Below, piece after piece: positions 1-12,368 of a stretch of DNA of 64,000 nt. The DNA comes from Paramecium octaurelia (lineage: Eukaryota > Ciliophora > Oligohymenophorea > Peniculida > Parameciidae), in assembly GCA_905182995.1 (NCBI GenBank), contig CAJJDP010000144.1:62001-126000 (forward strand). The letters are read 5' to 3'. Position 1 is the stretch's first letter; each line of letters opens with the position of its first letter. The notes beneath the pieces were generated by a model that was not told where the DNA came from, searched no databases, and saw nothing but the letters and a program-made list of their open reading frames with translations. Both the position numbers and the translations under genes were made by a program.

Positions 1-305
1 AAATATTTACGTGTAATTATTATTAATTATGATAGCAAATATAATTACTTTTTTAGTTTCTTCCCTATCATTAACATTCATAGGTTTATTGTACACATAA
101 ATAGTCACCTATAAATAACAAAAGGATGTTGAAATATTAATTGGTTTCTTGAATAAGTTTATATCATAAAATTATTATAATCCTTAGTCATATGATAGAG
201 AAGTAACTAATTATTTCTTAGTAGTTCAATTCGCTTCTTGTATAACCTGAAAATGATTACTGCATCCATTCAGATACATACAAATATTACCATCCTGATT
301 CCATA
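1..305. other. AT-rich flank, no gene seen
   Basis: Very AT-rich sequence upstream of the tubulin ligase gene. Neither strand gives a convincing reading frame with the ciliate code, and I see no RNA gene. It presumably holds the promoter of the gene that follows, and perhaps the end of a neighbour off the left edge. Confidence 0.5.
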
Positions 306-1941
306 ATGTTGGATACCTATACATTTAGAGAATATTCAGGTCTAGTAAAACAAGCACTTTAACAACACTTTTTCGACGTATTGCCAAATGTCACACTCCA
401 CAAAAGGAACAAAGAAAGTAAGCATAGCATCAATTTTAGCACCTCATAAATATAAATTTCCCTTGTAATTAACACTACCATACACTTATTATGATTAATT
501 ACTATTTACATTTAAAGTAGGTTAAAGTATATTATTTAACATTAACAATAGGTTCATTGTGTCTCTTTCAAAATTATAACCATTTACCTTAAAGATCCTC
601 CTTATCCCATAAAAATTAGTTGATGACCAATTAACTCAATTATTTAAATGATATCAAAAATAAAGGTCTTCATAAGGATTGCATTGTAATAGATTTGATA
701 ATATTTAGGCCAATGCCACTTTTATGCCCAAATCCTATCGACTTTTTGAAGAGTCTGAATGTAAGGAGTTTTTCTCCTACTTGAATTCGACCGAGTATCA
801 GAAAAAAGTAGATAAAGAGGGACCTTAATTTATTGTTAAAATGGGATTAGAAGTCCATAGAGGAAGAGGCATAACAATGTTGTTTCCGGATGAAACTGAA
901 AAGTTGAAGGAGAAATTTCAGAATGGATTAGGTTGTGGAGTGATTTAAACCTATAAAGTGGCTTAATAATACATAGGGAATCCATTATTATTTAAGGGAC
1001 ATAAAATAGAGTTTAGGGTTTATTGGATTGTAGCATCTACGAATCCCTTGATTGCATATGCATATGATAAAACGCTTATAAGGAGATGTATTTATCCATT
1101 TGATAAATTCTCAACACTCAAAGGAGCTCATGTTTGTAATACAGCAATTGTTAAGAAGACTTTACATTCGATATTAAAGGAGTAAGAAAATGACGAAAAT
1201 GATGAGAATGATAACGATGATAATGATGAACTTATTACTTCAACTACAACAACTACAACAACTACACAAAAAACTACAACTGCAACCTAAACAACAAAAA
1301 CTATTAATACTACTATTAATTAGGCCTAAAATATTAATAAAACTATTTCTGATCAAAATAATTTTTAAGATCTTTATATAGATTGGAAACTTGATTATTT
1401 ATAAGAAGTCTTGTTGAAATAGGGTAAAATAAAGAATAGAAAATGGTTAAAATAAGAATTGTTGCCTTAAGTTGATAGAATGATTATTCACGCAATCAGA
1501 AGCACTTAAAATACATTTATCAAAGATAGCAAATTAGGAGAGTTCTTTGCTGCTGACTTCCTCTTAACAGATGACCTCAAACTTCATATAATGGAAATCA
1601 ATTACAATCCATAGACTCTCAAGACTACTTAGGCACGACTAAAGCAACATACGAAAATGGTCTAAGATATGGTGGAAATATCCAATGCCTATCTAAGAAG
1701 TAGATATATAAGATTTAGAAAGATAATTGATAGTGTTTTAGAGAAGCTATTGAAAGGGAAATCAAGAATCAAAGATCTGGTAAATCAGAAATTGGGCTAA
1801 GAGATTCATCAAGCTTATTATAGTAGGTTGGAACCAAACATAAAGATCAGTTCAAATAATCTGTTTAGATTGGTTATGGACGATGGTTTACCAGGTACGT
1901 CTAAATACAAGGACCTCTTGCAGGAGAAGTGTTTGAAATGA
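306..1941 (+). CDS. Tubulin-tyrosine-ligase (TTL/TTLL) family enzyme
   Basis: ATP-grasp ligase of the family that adds tyrosine, glutamate or glycine to tubulin tails. About 521 aa after removing introns at 418-439, 527-551 and 686-708. Family signals are FMPKSYRLF, the nucleotide-binding block FIVKMGLEVHRGRGI, the EFRVYWIV strand and the metal-binding tail FFAADFLLTDDLKLHIMEINYNP. The ATP-grasp core is split by about 60 low-complexity residues: Asp/Glu/Asn-rich, then a run of about ten threonines, then Thr/Gln/Asn-rich (about 1180-1360). The first ATG in frame was taken as start, so the N-terminus is less certain than the core. Which amino acid is added cannot be told. The axonemal tubulin of a ciliate is the natural substrate. 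Confidence 0.85.
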
Positions 1942-2057
1942 TATATTATTCACATTGTTAAATACCTAAGATAATTTATAAATAGTAAAAGAGTTTAATA
2001 GGATAACCTATTTGTTCTTTTACCGTTGAAATTAAAAATTAAAAAATAAACTACACA

Positions 2058-3967
2058 ATGTTGGTCTAACAGCAATAAAGATAAATGCCAATGACACCTG
2101 TTCCGAGCAATGCGAGAAAGGTTATTGAGAACTTCAGCTATGCACTTACAGATGCCATTGGAAAGGGTTTCAGTTCTATTGTGTATAGAGGTAGGAACGA
2201 TGAAACTAATGAAATTGTGGCAATCAAGGTCATTGATAAAAAGGGACTTAAAACACCCTTGCATTATCAATTATTGAGGTCAGAAGTGGAAGCACTATCC
2301 CAACTAAACTCAAATAATATCATGAGATTATACAAGGTTTACTACACTGAGAACAATACCTACCTAATAACAGAGTATTGTGACTCTGGGGATTTGGGGT
2401 CATTATTAACCAAATAAGGAGCGTAGAAAGAATCACAGTTACAAAGGTTATTCTAAGGAATAATCTAGGGATATAAATAGATGAAGCAAAAGGGTAAATT
2501 GATCCTGTTATCTTAGGGATTGTGCATAGAGATCTCAAACCAGCCAATATTCTATTAAAAGGACTAATTCCTAAGATAGCTGATTTTGGATTTGCCACTA
2601 CTCCTTAGACTATTGCCACAATGCCCAATGTAAATGTAGGATCACCATTGTACATGAGTCCTCAGGCATTTAAAAATAGATATTCTGAAAAGTCTGATAT
2701 TTGGGCTCTCGGTGTTAGTTTATTTGAATTGCTTTTTGGGTAAGTTCCATGGCAAGCAGGGAGCGAGAGAGAATTGGCTTAGAGGATGGCTACAGTGCCT
2801 GTGAATTTTCCAGGACATATCTCAGATGAATGCCGAGACTTTATTCAGAGATGTCTGGCAGTTGATGAGAACAGAAGAGCAACAGTTGAAGAATTAGAGA
2901 GACATGTTTGGTTACAAAGATAAGAATTACAAGTAATTAAGGGGAATGGATTTCAGGGTGTTTTTAGAGGTAGTTATGGTGGTTAACAAAATCATATTCA
3001 ATTCCACAATATCCAAAGTAATGGTTGTGTCAATACAACATCTCCTTTAGGGGAGGCTCATAATAAATAGTAGATGTTGATGTAACCAAGGGAAAGCACT
3101 TATGGAAAAGAAAATACATCCTCAATGGCTAGATAATAACAGGGGTGTATTTAGTAACAACCTCTCAAATCGATTAAAAGGGTGTAAGAATCAAGGAAGG
3201 AATCACAAGTGAATTAATCTATGAATCAGGAATACTCTAGTTAGAGAGATGAGGAATGGAATGAAAATAAGAAAAATGATTACATAATTGTAGCTTAAAT
3301 GAACTTTTGCAGATACTTATATAGAGTGGCAGCATTAATTGACAAATATCGATTTGTTACTACTCAATATCTGAGAGAGAAGTTGTTGTTTCTAGTGAAC
3401 AAGAACATAATGGTCAAAATGAACAATCTCAAAGAAGTCATTGATGGTCACAATGCTCTTAATTTAGATAAGTTCTAAGAGTATATCTAGAATCCTTAGT
3501 TTAGTAGGTTGAGTTCAGCCATCAATTAGTATAATCAAAAATACACTTTACAATTCAACACTGTATGGTTATGTCTATAGAATCCAGAATAAAAATAATT
3601 GTTGATTGTCGACAAAAAGTTCGATGCAATTTTTGATGACAATTTTACTGAGTATGAATCTTTTTACATAATTCTCAACTCCATTCTCAGAAGTGCAATC
3701 AAAGAGATTGAATACTAACTCGAATAGAAGATCACATTCCAAGATACCCAATAGCTATTGCCAACAGACATCGAAGGAGGAGTAATATTATTGGATTACT
3801 TGATCACATACTTTTAATTAGCCTCCCTCATTCAAGAGTGTTTCGATGATCATTATGGATTTGCTGTAGATTCTAAAATCGAATAAATAGCTGATGGCAA
3901 ACCAGTGCGTCTGACCTTTGGACACTACATCGAAATCAGAAATAAGATAAAATAACTTGATATTTGA
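2058..3967 (+). CDS. ATG1/ULK-like Ser/Thr protein kinase
   Basis: About 628 aa with one 23-nt intron at 2494-2516, placed just before the HRD motif. The N-terminal kinase domain (roughly residues 20-285) has a glycine loop GKGFSSIVY, catalytic lysine in VAIKVID, HRDLKPANILL, DFGFAT and YMSPQAF. A Gln/Asn-rich linker follows, then a helical C-terminal region. The domain order and DFGFA motif resemble ATG1/ULK autophagy-initiating kinases. ATG 2058 was chosen because it is in frame upstream of 2085 and gives a short Gln-rich lead. The protein two genes downstream carries an NBR1-type domain, also an autophagy-linked fold, but the adjacency may be chance. Confidence 0.8.
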
Positions 3968-4077
3968 TACATAGTTTTATATGACTGTTATTTTATACAG
4001 AGTTGTACTTAAGTTCACTATCATCCACACTCATCAATGAAATCGATTAACTATTTATTATAATATTTTAAATAGAG

Positions 4078-4760
4078 ATGCAATCCCAAAATAATCAATA
4101 TCTCTAATTTGTAGGAAAACCACATATTACCGCAGTCATAGCAGGTGGCAGGAGAAGAGTAAATTATACATTCGAAGACAAAAGTGAACTTGTAGAGGAA
4201 TATGATATCAACAATCATGAATTAATTAGTAAGTTTTGAATAATAACCAACTAACAGGTAGGAAATGGAAAAGAGTATCCAATATTAAGGAATCCCAATG
4301 GATTTACGAAGTTGGAGAAGCTCCAATCGATCAATAAAGCGAGTTGAAATTATCAAATGCAAATGTAACTATTTAAAATATGGAAGCCCATATTTGTTAG
4401 GAAGGACACTCCTCAGCACTTCCAATATAGAGTTCGTAATCTGAATTACCCAGAAGATGTTTATCAAGTGGAAGTGGATGAGGCAACTCAAGAAATTGTG
4501 ATTAGAACATCCAATAAAAAGTACTATAAGAGATTCGCTATTCCTGATATGAGGAGAGCAAATCTCAAGCTCGAACAGGGGAAGGTCACTCATGTCTATA
4601 AGAATAATACTCTAATTGTGTCTGTACAGCATCATTCTTTATTTATTAGTACCCGAAACCAGATCAAATCCTGGAAAGAGAGTATTAGATTAGGCAGGAG
4701 TTCGACAAGTTAAACAAGAAGAAACCTAAGGAAGGGGATTTAGAGTGTGTATAACAGTGA
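4078..4760 (+). CDS. DPCD: DPCD, ciliary dynein-arm assembly factor
   Basis: Orthologue of DPCD, a protein linked to motile cilia and dynein-arm pre-assembly. It gives 201 aa, close to my recollection of about 203 aa in human, after removing introns at 4229-4257, 4365-4386 and 4624-4649. Conserved blocks in order are GGRRRVNYTF, LISRKWKR, QWIYEVGEAP, SNAN-PIFVRKDTP, FQYRVRNLNYPEDVYQV, IVIRTSNKKYYKRFAIPD and LIVSYPKP. The first two introns must end in CAG and AAG to keep these blocks in frame; the third ends in TAG. It is convergent with the next gene, with 42 bp between the two stop codons. Confidence 0.92.
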
Positions 4761-4802
4761 TATATGTGATGTGTTTTGGTTATATAGGAAATAAGTTAAT
4801 TT

Positions 4803-5534
4803 TCAATTTTGCTCCTTTAATAACAAATTATATAGTTAATCCATGGTTAATTTTTGGTCTTTAGTTTCTTAGAGTATCATGGCTGCCTTATTGAAATCCA
4901 ATATGGCTGTCCAAGAAGGGCCCTTATTTTAAAGTTCTTCGAGCAGAAGAAGGTTGGCATCAGCTATGGACTCTTCGATTGTGCAGGGAATTTCGATAGT
5001 GGGACCAAAGAAGACTTCTTCTTGGTTCCTTTTACAACACAAGCGCCACTTAGTCTTGTATTCTCCTTGTTTCAAAAGAGGCATTTTAAATGAAATTTCT
5101 GATGTTGCTTCAGCCCCAGATGGTAGGGGAGTAACATAAGATATGAGGTCTTTGAATTTTCCAGGCTCCAGACATTTGAAATAGGTATCGTTGGGCCAAT
5201 CAATGGTTCCATTGTTTTTATACCTGAAGTTGAAATTGATTGGATATTCAGGTTTGCCTTTGGTGAGATTTTCAAATAGATAAATGAGTTGGTAATTGTA
5301 CTTGCGTTGATGATAATCTAAGAATTAGTCAATTGTATTGACTCTTATGTTCGATTAGATCTCTGCCATTCTGCTTTGTAATTTATCCTATATCAATCTA
5401 TCAATCAGATTGATGTCATCCTATTAGACTTAGACGTAGTATTTGCCTTGACAGAGATTGCAGTTTATACTATTGCAACAAGGAATAGATTTATTCTTGG
5501 AGGATACGAATGCCTCATAATATTTGTAAGACAT
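4803..5534 (-). CDS. NBR1-type Ig-like domain protein
   Basis: Intronless, 243 aa. Residues about 95-190 form the beta-sandwich found in the centre of NBR1: FRYKNNGTIDWPND, a long loop, then GEYKTKWRLC and FFGPTIEIP. This is the conserved Trp-Pro, Gly-x-Tyr-x-x-x-Trp-Arg-Leu and Phe-Gly pattern of the family. The N-terminus has a Cys cluster, PCCNSINCNLCQGKYY, that might bind metal. The C-terminal 40 residues are helical and may include a UBA-like motif, but that is weak. In animals NBR1 is a selective-autophagy receptor; this short form lacks an obvious PB1 or ZZ domain. A second in-frame ATG lies upstream at 5552. Confidence 0.75.
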
Positions 5535-5587
5535 GATTATTTTATTAATCATTACACATTTAATAATCTAAATTTTAATACATTATC

Positions 5588-8500
5588 TCAAGCTACGACA
5601 TTATATTCATCTTCAACAGCCTTATTTTTTGCCCGATAAATAATAAACCCAATAAATCCAGCTATCAATAAACCGCCCACAATAATCAAAATGATCCACC
5701 ACAATTTTGAACTATGATTGATATAACATGATACCTTTATTCAGGTTCAGGACCAGGAGGATCTGGACCAGGACCAGGGGGATCTGGATTTACAATAATC
5801 TTCAAATCAAAATCGATCTGGGATTAACTGAAATCATTCCTCACTTTGATGTCTACCTTCTCTGATTTCAATGGATTATCAGCTGTTTAAGTGAAGATTA
5901 AGGAGGGTTCTGCATTGATCTAATATTATTGTGTATCACTAGAAGGTGAATTGGCATACAGTTTATCATTTCTAAAGAATAAACCAAAATCTAATGGGTT
6001 AAATGTAGAAGCATCTTATGTGAAACTGAAACTACCAATAGCTGTAGATGGTTTCGTTGATTCTCCAATTTTGTATATGGCTATCACAATCTTATCTTGA
6101 TTTTAATATGGAATTGCAGCATGACTCTTGGACACAGCTACATTTCTCACAGAATTCCAATTACCATATCGATTCAATAAGAATTGGCTTTCCACACTTT
6201 TGTATATTAAATATTATTGTCCTTCCTTGATGGCCAACTAAATCTTCAAACCATAATGAACTACATTGTTTGTTTGTATGAAAACATTTAAGGTGTTACC
6301 AGAAAATGATTACAATTCTTTGACCAACAAGTATTAAGTGGAACTGATGGCATATTATTGAATTTTTTATAATTCGGTTGTTAAATTTACATATTCTAAA
6401 TTCACTGTTGTAAATTGTTTATTCTAGAAGTAGAAATCTTAGAAGAAGATACCCTCTCCACTTGTAATAAGCACTTTATAATATTGAATACCATCAACTT
6501 TATTGACTGGTGTGATAAGGAAATCATTGGGCGTGAAGGTTAACAATTCTTCATATTTAGTTTGAATGTGATTTATATTGATTGCGTACTCTTCATCCAA
6601 AACCCAATTGTCTTGATCGTCCATGTTGATTTTAGAAATAACAAATGATTCTTTATCCAAAACAATTAGGTAGTCGTTTTGAAGTAGTTCAATCTTTTTG
6701 GTATGTCTATTTAATTTCAGGACTTCACCAAGAGGAAACCAGCCTGTCAAACTAATACCGCTAGTGGCATATATAGTGTATTGATTTCCATCGTGACATA
6801 AACTGAGGATCAAATCATCTAATTAGGTGGATTAGAAACACGAATACTCTTCAGTGGGGAAATCTAATGAGACAATTTCTTATTAAGTGTCATCATCATT
6901 TAAGAAGATTAATGCATCTATGGCTTATACAATGTTGTTATTGATGGATCTAATTTTGTATGGCTTGTAAAATTGAACATTGGCTAGTTCAACAGTTTAA
7001 GTTATTTGAACTCCATATTTTCCTTTATTGCATTATTCACAGATGATTTGGAATTCAGAGATTTGACCACTATACCAATCACTTCCTAATTTCTTTTCTT
7101 TTTTAACGTAGTCTTTAGAATCTATTTCAATTGAACTGGCTTTGAATTTATTTTTATCAATGTACAATTTGGTTTAGGTATTGATAACTTTGATAGGCTA
7201 TTTGATAGTGATGGAAGGTGTGTCATCAAAGTTATAGATCATGACAGAAACATCGACTGATGCTGCAAATTATGGATCATTGATTGAAGGTTCAATAATT
7301 AAGACAGGATTAGTCAACATAGAGTAGACATGAGTGGAAGTCTTAGTTTGAAGATAGACATACATTTGAGATGATGTTCCTTACGTTGAAATTAATTAGG
7401 GTTCCTCAATTGGTACAGCTTAGAATAATGCTTCATGTTAAAGTGTATTAGGTTGAATGACCAAAAGGTGATACTTATTAGTGACTTCTTTGATTGCTTA
7501 ACTCTTAGTTTTAGCAAGTACAAAGAGATAACCTGTGTCTGAACAAAAATCACCTAAGATAGGTTGGATTAATTCAAAATCATATAATTAGACTGTTTTG
7601 GTCTAATAAATATTGTTCAATCTATCAAAATCATATTCTATGACTTAGTCAGTGATTATGAAAAAGGTCTCTGCTCCAATTGCAATTTCAATATTATCAG
7701 ATTCATCAATGGCAATTTATTTGATGAAAGTGTATGAGATATGAAAGTCAATCAATGTGATGTGATCCTCATGAACTATAAATATAAGATTTTCTCTTAT
7801 TTTTCTATTACCATAGATTTTCTTGGGTGCCCAAGTTCCCTTGTAACCTTATTCTACTAATAAATCCAAATCAACAGACTTAACAAAGTCTCCATGTTCT
7901 GTATAGGCATGAACATTGCCATTTTACAATAGGAAGAGGTAATTCTTTAAGAACAATATGCTAAGACCATTCTCGAATGGGATCGTTTTAATATCTTTGA
8001 CTTAATTATCAGAGAATACTTTAAGATTAAGTTGTCTATTCTCAACATAAGCAAAGTGGAATTTGGGACATTCACATTCCCACATTTGGAATGTTGATTT
8101 AGTCAATTTAGTACCAATACTCACACTATCAAAGACCTTCTCGTATGTGGCATCACCATTGAAGATCGAATCATGAATAACCTTGAGAATAGTTAATTTG
8201 CCATCTTTATTTTATTGAGCCAAATAGAAATATGATGATTGAGTTCCAACCAATACATCATGGAATAAGAGGTCTTTTTGTAATTCTTGAGGGAAATTCA
8301 ACTCCCAATAGGTTTTCAATGAGACTGTAACAGCAGTTCCATCCTCTTTCATTCCCACAATTTATTTGTATTACTCATTAGGACCACTTGTTAGTACATT
8401 CAATTAGAAAGGTTCTGCATCTTCAGTTACTTGATTTGGGAATGGAGTGAGAGTGTCACTGTATTTGTATAGTTGTTTATCATCACTTTCAATAATCTGA

Positions 8501-9951
8501 TAGGTAAGTTGAACCTTACAAGTTTGGTCAACACTTGTTGCTATTACTTCAATCATCTTCTTTTCTTACACATCCTCAGAACCTTTGTATTGTAGATATC
8601 CTTATGATAAGGTGTATCTGTAGGCTGTATCCATGGTCAACACTATCATATCTGGCAAGAATGGATTAATTATAACATAATTAGTTTATGGAATCACCTG
8701 TAATTGTAATAAGTCGTTTGACTTTGCATCTATATCAAAAAGATAAGTTGCATCTGCTTGTCTGACTACTATGAACTCTTATGATAAATCAACATTGCCT
8801 GGGAATGTATAATGAATCCCAGCAGGCAATTTGTATTCTGATTCTAATTGACCATCTACAATTAATTCGACAAATCCATAACCCAATACAGCAATATTCT
8901 CAGTGTGAGTGCCATCCCTTCTCAAGAAGAAGTTTCTATCAAATGCATAAGCAAAACTCATTCCTGTATCAATAGATTTCTTCAATGAGAATGTGCCATT
9001 AGGAATGAAATTCACTATGAATATGCCATATTAAGCATCCAATAAATATATATCTCCGTTCTCCAACACCTTCATATCCACTATATTGAACTCAAAATCA
9101 TAGTATTTATCCAACAACAAACCCATAGTCACTCCGTCTAAGACATATCCTGTATTGGACGGCTAACCCTTATCATTCAATAAGAACACTTCCAACAACG
9201 AATCTCCACCCAGAGACCCGTCTTTAGACATTGAATATGACGGAGTTGCTCTCACTAAATACCTGTATTCCTTCTCACCTTATCCCTTTACTTTGTATTA
9301 GCCTAGTAAACGTCCATGGTTTGCCTGTGCCAATACATCTTCTATCAAATATTCATATGAATCTCCATCATTCACATAATATAATACATTTTTTATTGCA
9401 CCCTTTACTATTTTTGAACAATCCACTATAAAGGTGTTATCAGCTATAAATTCTAAATCATAACAATCCAAACTATCCTCAATCGAATTCAAAGTCACGA
9501 TCTCATCAAACTTAGGAGCTGTCACACTCTGACCTGCTTCTCTATATTATTAATTATCCCTTGTACCCGTATGCTATTGCCAATGTTATTGATGTCGTTC
9601 CCTTGTTTAAAAATACGAATGAATTCACCCAATACTTATTTGATTTTAATGCTCTTGATGATACAATCTTAGTGGCAGCTAATAATGTTTAATCATTTTC
9701 TAATTACCCTAAGAATATAAAGCTGAACCGCCTGTGTTTTCAACTGGCTCTACTATCTTGAATGAGTTCTACTAGATATCACTTAAGGAGAATGTCAACC
9801 CTGCTCCATTAAAGAATTCATCCATCAAATTCCAATTCAATTTTTCATCCTTTGTTGCATAGACTGTCAGGGAGTCTACTTTTGAGCTGCATTTCTAAAA
9901 ACAAGGTGTCGTTAGTATTGCAACAAATAGCAACAATGAAATCAGATTCAT
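5588..9951 (-). CDS. Giant type I membrane protein, ciliate-specific
   Basis: About 1,428 aa with introns at 9679-9707, 9542-9566 and 5712-5734, all ending in TAG. It starts with a signal peptide (LISLLLFVAILTTPCF then a Cys). A very long extracellular region rich in beta-strand-like repeats follows, then a Pro/Gly/Asp stalk (DPPGPGPDPPGPEPE), a single transmembrane helix (WWIILIIVGGLLIAGF...IIY) and a short cytoplasmic tail ending in VVA. I do not recognise a named family. The mixture suggests a propeller-like front and Ig- or cadherin-like modules before the stalk. A surface receptor or adhesion role is inference. Confidence 0.85.
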
Positions 9952-10440
9952 AATTAAAATATCTACATTAACTTAAGCTCAATTAACTTTTATTATAATT
10001 GCCTTTCGATTATTATATAATTTATGTAAAAGTCAATATTCTAATTTAAAGATGTGACACATTAGTTTACTTTTAGAATTTCTGAATCCAAAAACAAAGA
10101 AGATGAGAAACTTCTTTGTTTATAGAATGACTGAAAAAAGAGAAGTTTATATCTATAGTTACTTATTGCCTGATATTTAAAATTGAATTATATTTTGCAC
10201 TTATAAAGTTACAGAATTAATTTTCTCATAATAAGACCATTATTATGAATAAATACATGTGTTGTTAATATTATTGTTAAAAGCACATAATATTAATTTA
10301 AAGTGTTTTAACTATTATATCAATCATCATGAATCTCGTCCATTTAAAATTAATTTATTTGGTAAAATTCTTCTTCCCACCATAATTATTATTGCTGCTT
10401 TTTATTTTCTTTACAAATCTTCCTTATAAAACCCATCTTT
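9952..10440. other. Intergenic, AT-rich
   Basis: Between the start of the giant membrane protein and the end of the next minus-strand gene. No frame with coding character was found on either strand. It should contain the upstream region of the membrane-protein gene. Confidence 0.5.
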
Positions 10441-10748
10441 TCATTTTTTTTCTCCTCGAGATTAACTAAATAAGATTATATGCAAATTACTTAAATTTTA
10501 AGCCTTTTTCAATAGATAATAATAATCTTCAAGTGTTTTCCTTGGACATCCCACCAATTCAGCTGCTTGATCTAACGTAATTCTTACAGTTCTTCCATCT
10601 ACAATTCTTGTCTCAGTTTCATAAATCTATCTAATTAGAGTAAGTAAATCTTAAACCTCCACAATTTAACTAGATTCATAGCTTCAAAAACATATCTTTC
10701 CTTTGTTCTTGCTCTCGGCTATTATTGCTATTATTATTACTACTACAT
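10441..10748 (-). CDS. Small ciliate-type helical protein
   Basis: About 93 aa with one 26-nt intron. It opens with a poly-Gln run made almost entirely of TAA/TAG codons, followed by basic residues. A helical core has VDGRTVRITLDQAAEL, VGCPRKTLEDYYYLLKKA. This Leu-rich, Lys/Thr-Leu-x-Asp-Tyr pattern is one I associate with many uncharacterised ciliate proteins; function is unknown. Its start lies 47 bp after the stop of the upstream minus-strand gene. The gene would be missed by any finder using the standard code. Confidence 0.6.
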
Positions 10749-10795
10749 TAATATTTTATATTTTATACAATTTAATATATAACTAAAATTAACAT

Positions 10796-12099
10796 TCACT
10801 AATCTACATGATTGTTTTTAGGACTCTTCAGTAATATTTATTTTTTTTAACGCTCAATGTCTTTGGCTAGCATTTATTGTTATTAGAATAATTTCTCTTT
10901 ATCATCCTTAAATTGTTGTGCTTTTTCTAGTTTCTCTTATAATTTTTTATTTTTTGTTTCCACAATATCTTTAAGCATTTCTGCAGCTTTTTTTTTATGT
11001 TCCTTAATCTATTCTTCCTTTTTCTGCCTTTCCTGCTCTTACTTCAATCTAGATAAGGATTAAGTTTCAGTAATAGATTTTAAATGCTCCTCATCCTTTT
11101 ATCTTAACTTCTCTTGAAATGTTTCATTCTTATTATTTAGAATGTTGCCGTTCTTTGATTTAATCTACGATTAACTATCTATAGTACATTCTTTCTATGA
11201 TTATTTTTATCCTTTTCATATTACTCTATCTTATCTTCTGCCTATTTCATTCTGTCTTATATCAGATTGATCTTCTCCTCAACTTGTTATACTTTCAATT
11301 AGGCCTTCTCACTTTTTTCTGACATAATTTTCTTATAGTTTTACTAAATTCAATAAATGATGGATCAATACCATAACTTTTTTCAATTTTTCTAACTTTT
11401 CTTTTTTCTTCTGTTCCAATAATTCCTATTTAGTTAATTGATTAAGTTCGATGTCATCTAATTTCTTTTTATATTATTCTATCTTCTACAGTTATTCCTG
11501 ATAATAAGCATTTTTCTCATCTTCATTTCTCTATTTGATCTTCTTAATTTATTTCTACTTAGCCAATTTCAATTCATTAAATAGCTATTCCTTATTGTCA
11601 TTCAATTCCTTCCACAATTCCTCCTATTCTTTCTAATTCTTATCCAATTGCATTTTTTTGATTAGAATCTCTTCCTATTGAGTTTTGACTATTCCTTCAG
11701 CTATTCTAAAATGGATTGCAAGTAATACTTTTTAACATTTGATTTCTTATTTGGATTAGCCAAAATGGTTTCCTCTTTGTTTTAATTGCTTTTGAGTTAC
11801 TCCATGACTTAATCTTTTGATAATTCATTTTAGGCTAATTCCTTCAAATGTTCCTGTTCTACTTTTTGGATTTTAAGCAACTTCTCTTTCTCTTTCTCCT
11901 TCTTCTTCAACTCTATCTAAAAATAATATTGACTGTATGTTACCAATAATTTCTTCTCCTTCAGAGTCTATTCAATTTACTATTGTTTAGATTTGGTCTA
12001 TTCGAGGATGGAGAACTTGCGTTTCTCCTATTCTGCCTTTTATCGCTCATACAATTTCAATTACTCCAATTCTCGTTCCTCCATTATAAACGAAGTCAT
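10796..12099 (-). CDS. Long coiled-coil protein
   Basis: About 400 aa, almost entirely charged heptads rich in Lys, Glu and Gln (for example KELNDNKEQLFNELK and KEEQIKEHKKKAAEML). Introns of 27, 23, 28 and 23 nt were placed because each restores the heptad-rich frame. The spliced length divides by three. No catalytic motif is present. Likely a structural protein of the cytoskeleton or basal-body region, by composition only. The first exon is uncertain: an open frame lies just upstream (about 12125-12190) but I could not join it cleanly. Confidence 0.65.
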
Positions 12100-12368
12100 A
12101 CTTGTTTTTTCCTCATTTTGGCGAATAACTTATCTTCTTAGAAGGCAAGGTATTCATTCTCAACTATGGATACAGATTGAAGTTATACATAAAGCACCAT
12201 CAGTTGCTTTTTTCATTTTCTTATTGGATTATATATATAAATAAATAATATATATAATAATAATGAATGCATGGAAATGATCTGAGTACTGAATTGAGTT
12301 TGGTAAACAGTTTGTTTGTCTTTGAAATATGACTTTGGCAGTTGAATTTTATATATGCAATTAAATTA

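Noticed and set aside
1190-1381. 63-aa frame MTKMMRMITM... on the plus strand
   Set aside because: Out-of-frame shadow of the low-complexity insertion in the tubulin ligase gene.
2494-2516. Frameshift in the ATG1-like kinase before HRD
   Set aside because: It is a 23-nt GTA...TAG intron; removal gives the intact catalytic loop.
4854-5139. Two plus-strand frames of 60-80 aa
   Set aside because: Antisense to the NBR1-type gene, which has the conserved domain in the opposite strand.
9542-9707. Apparent double frameshift in the giant membrane protein
   Set aside because: Two short introns (29 and 25 nt) explain it and give one continuous frame.
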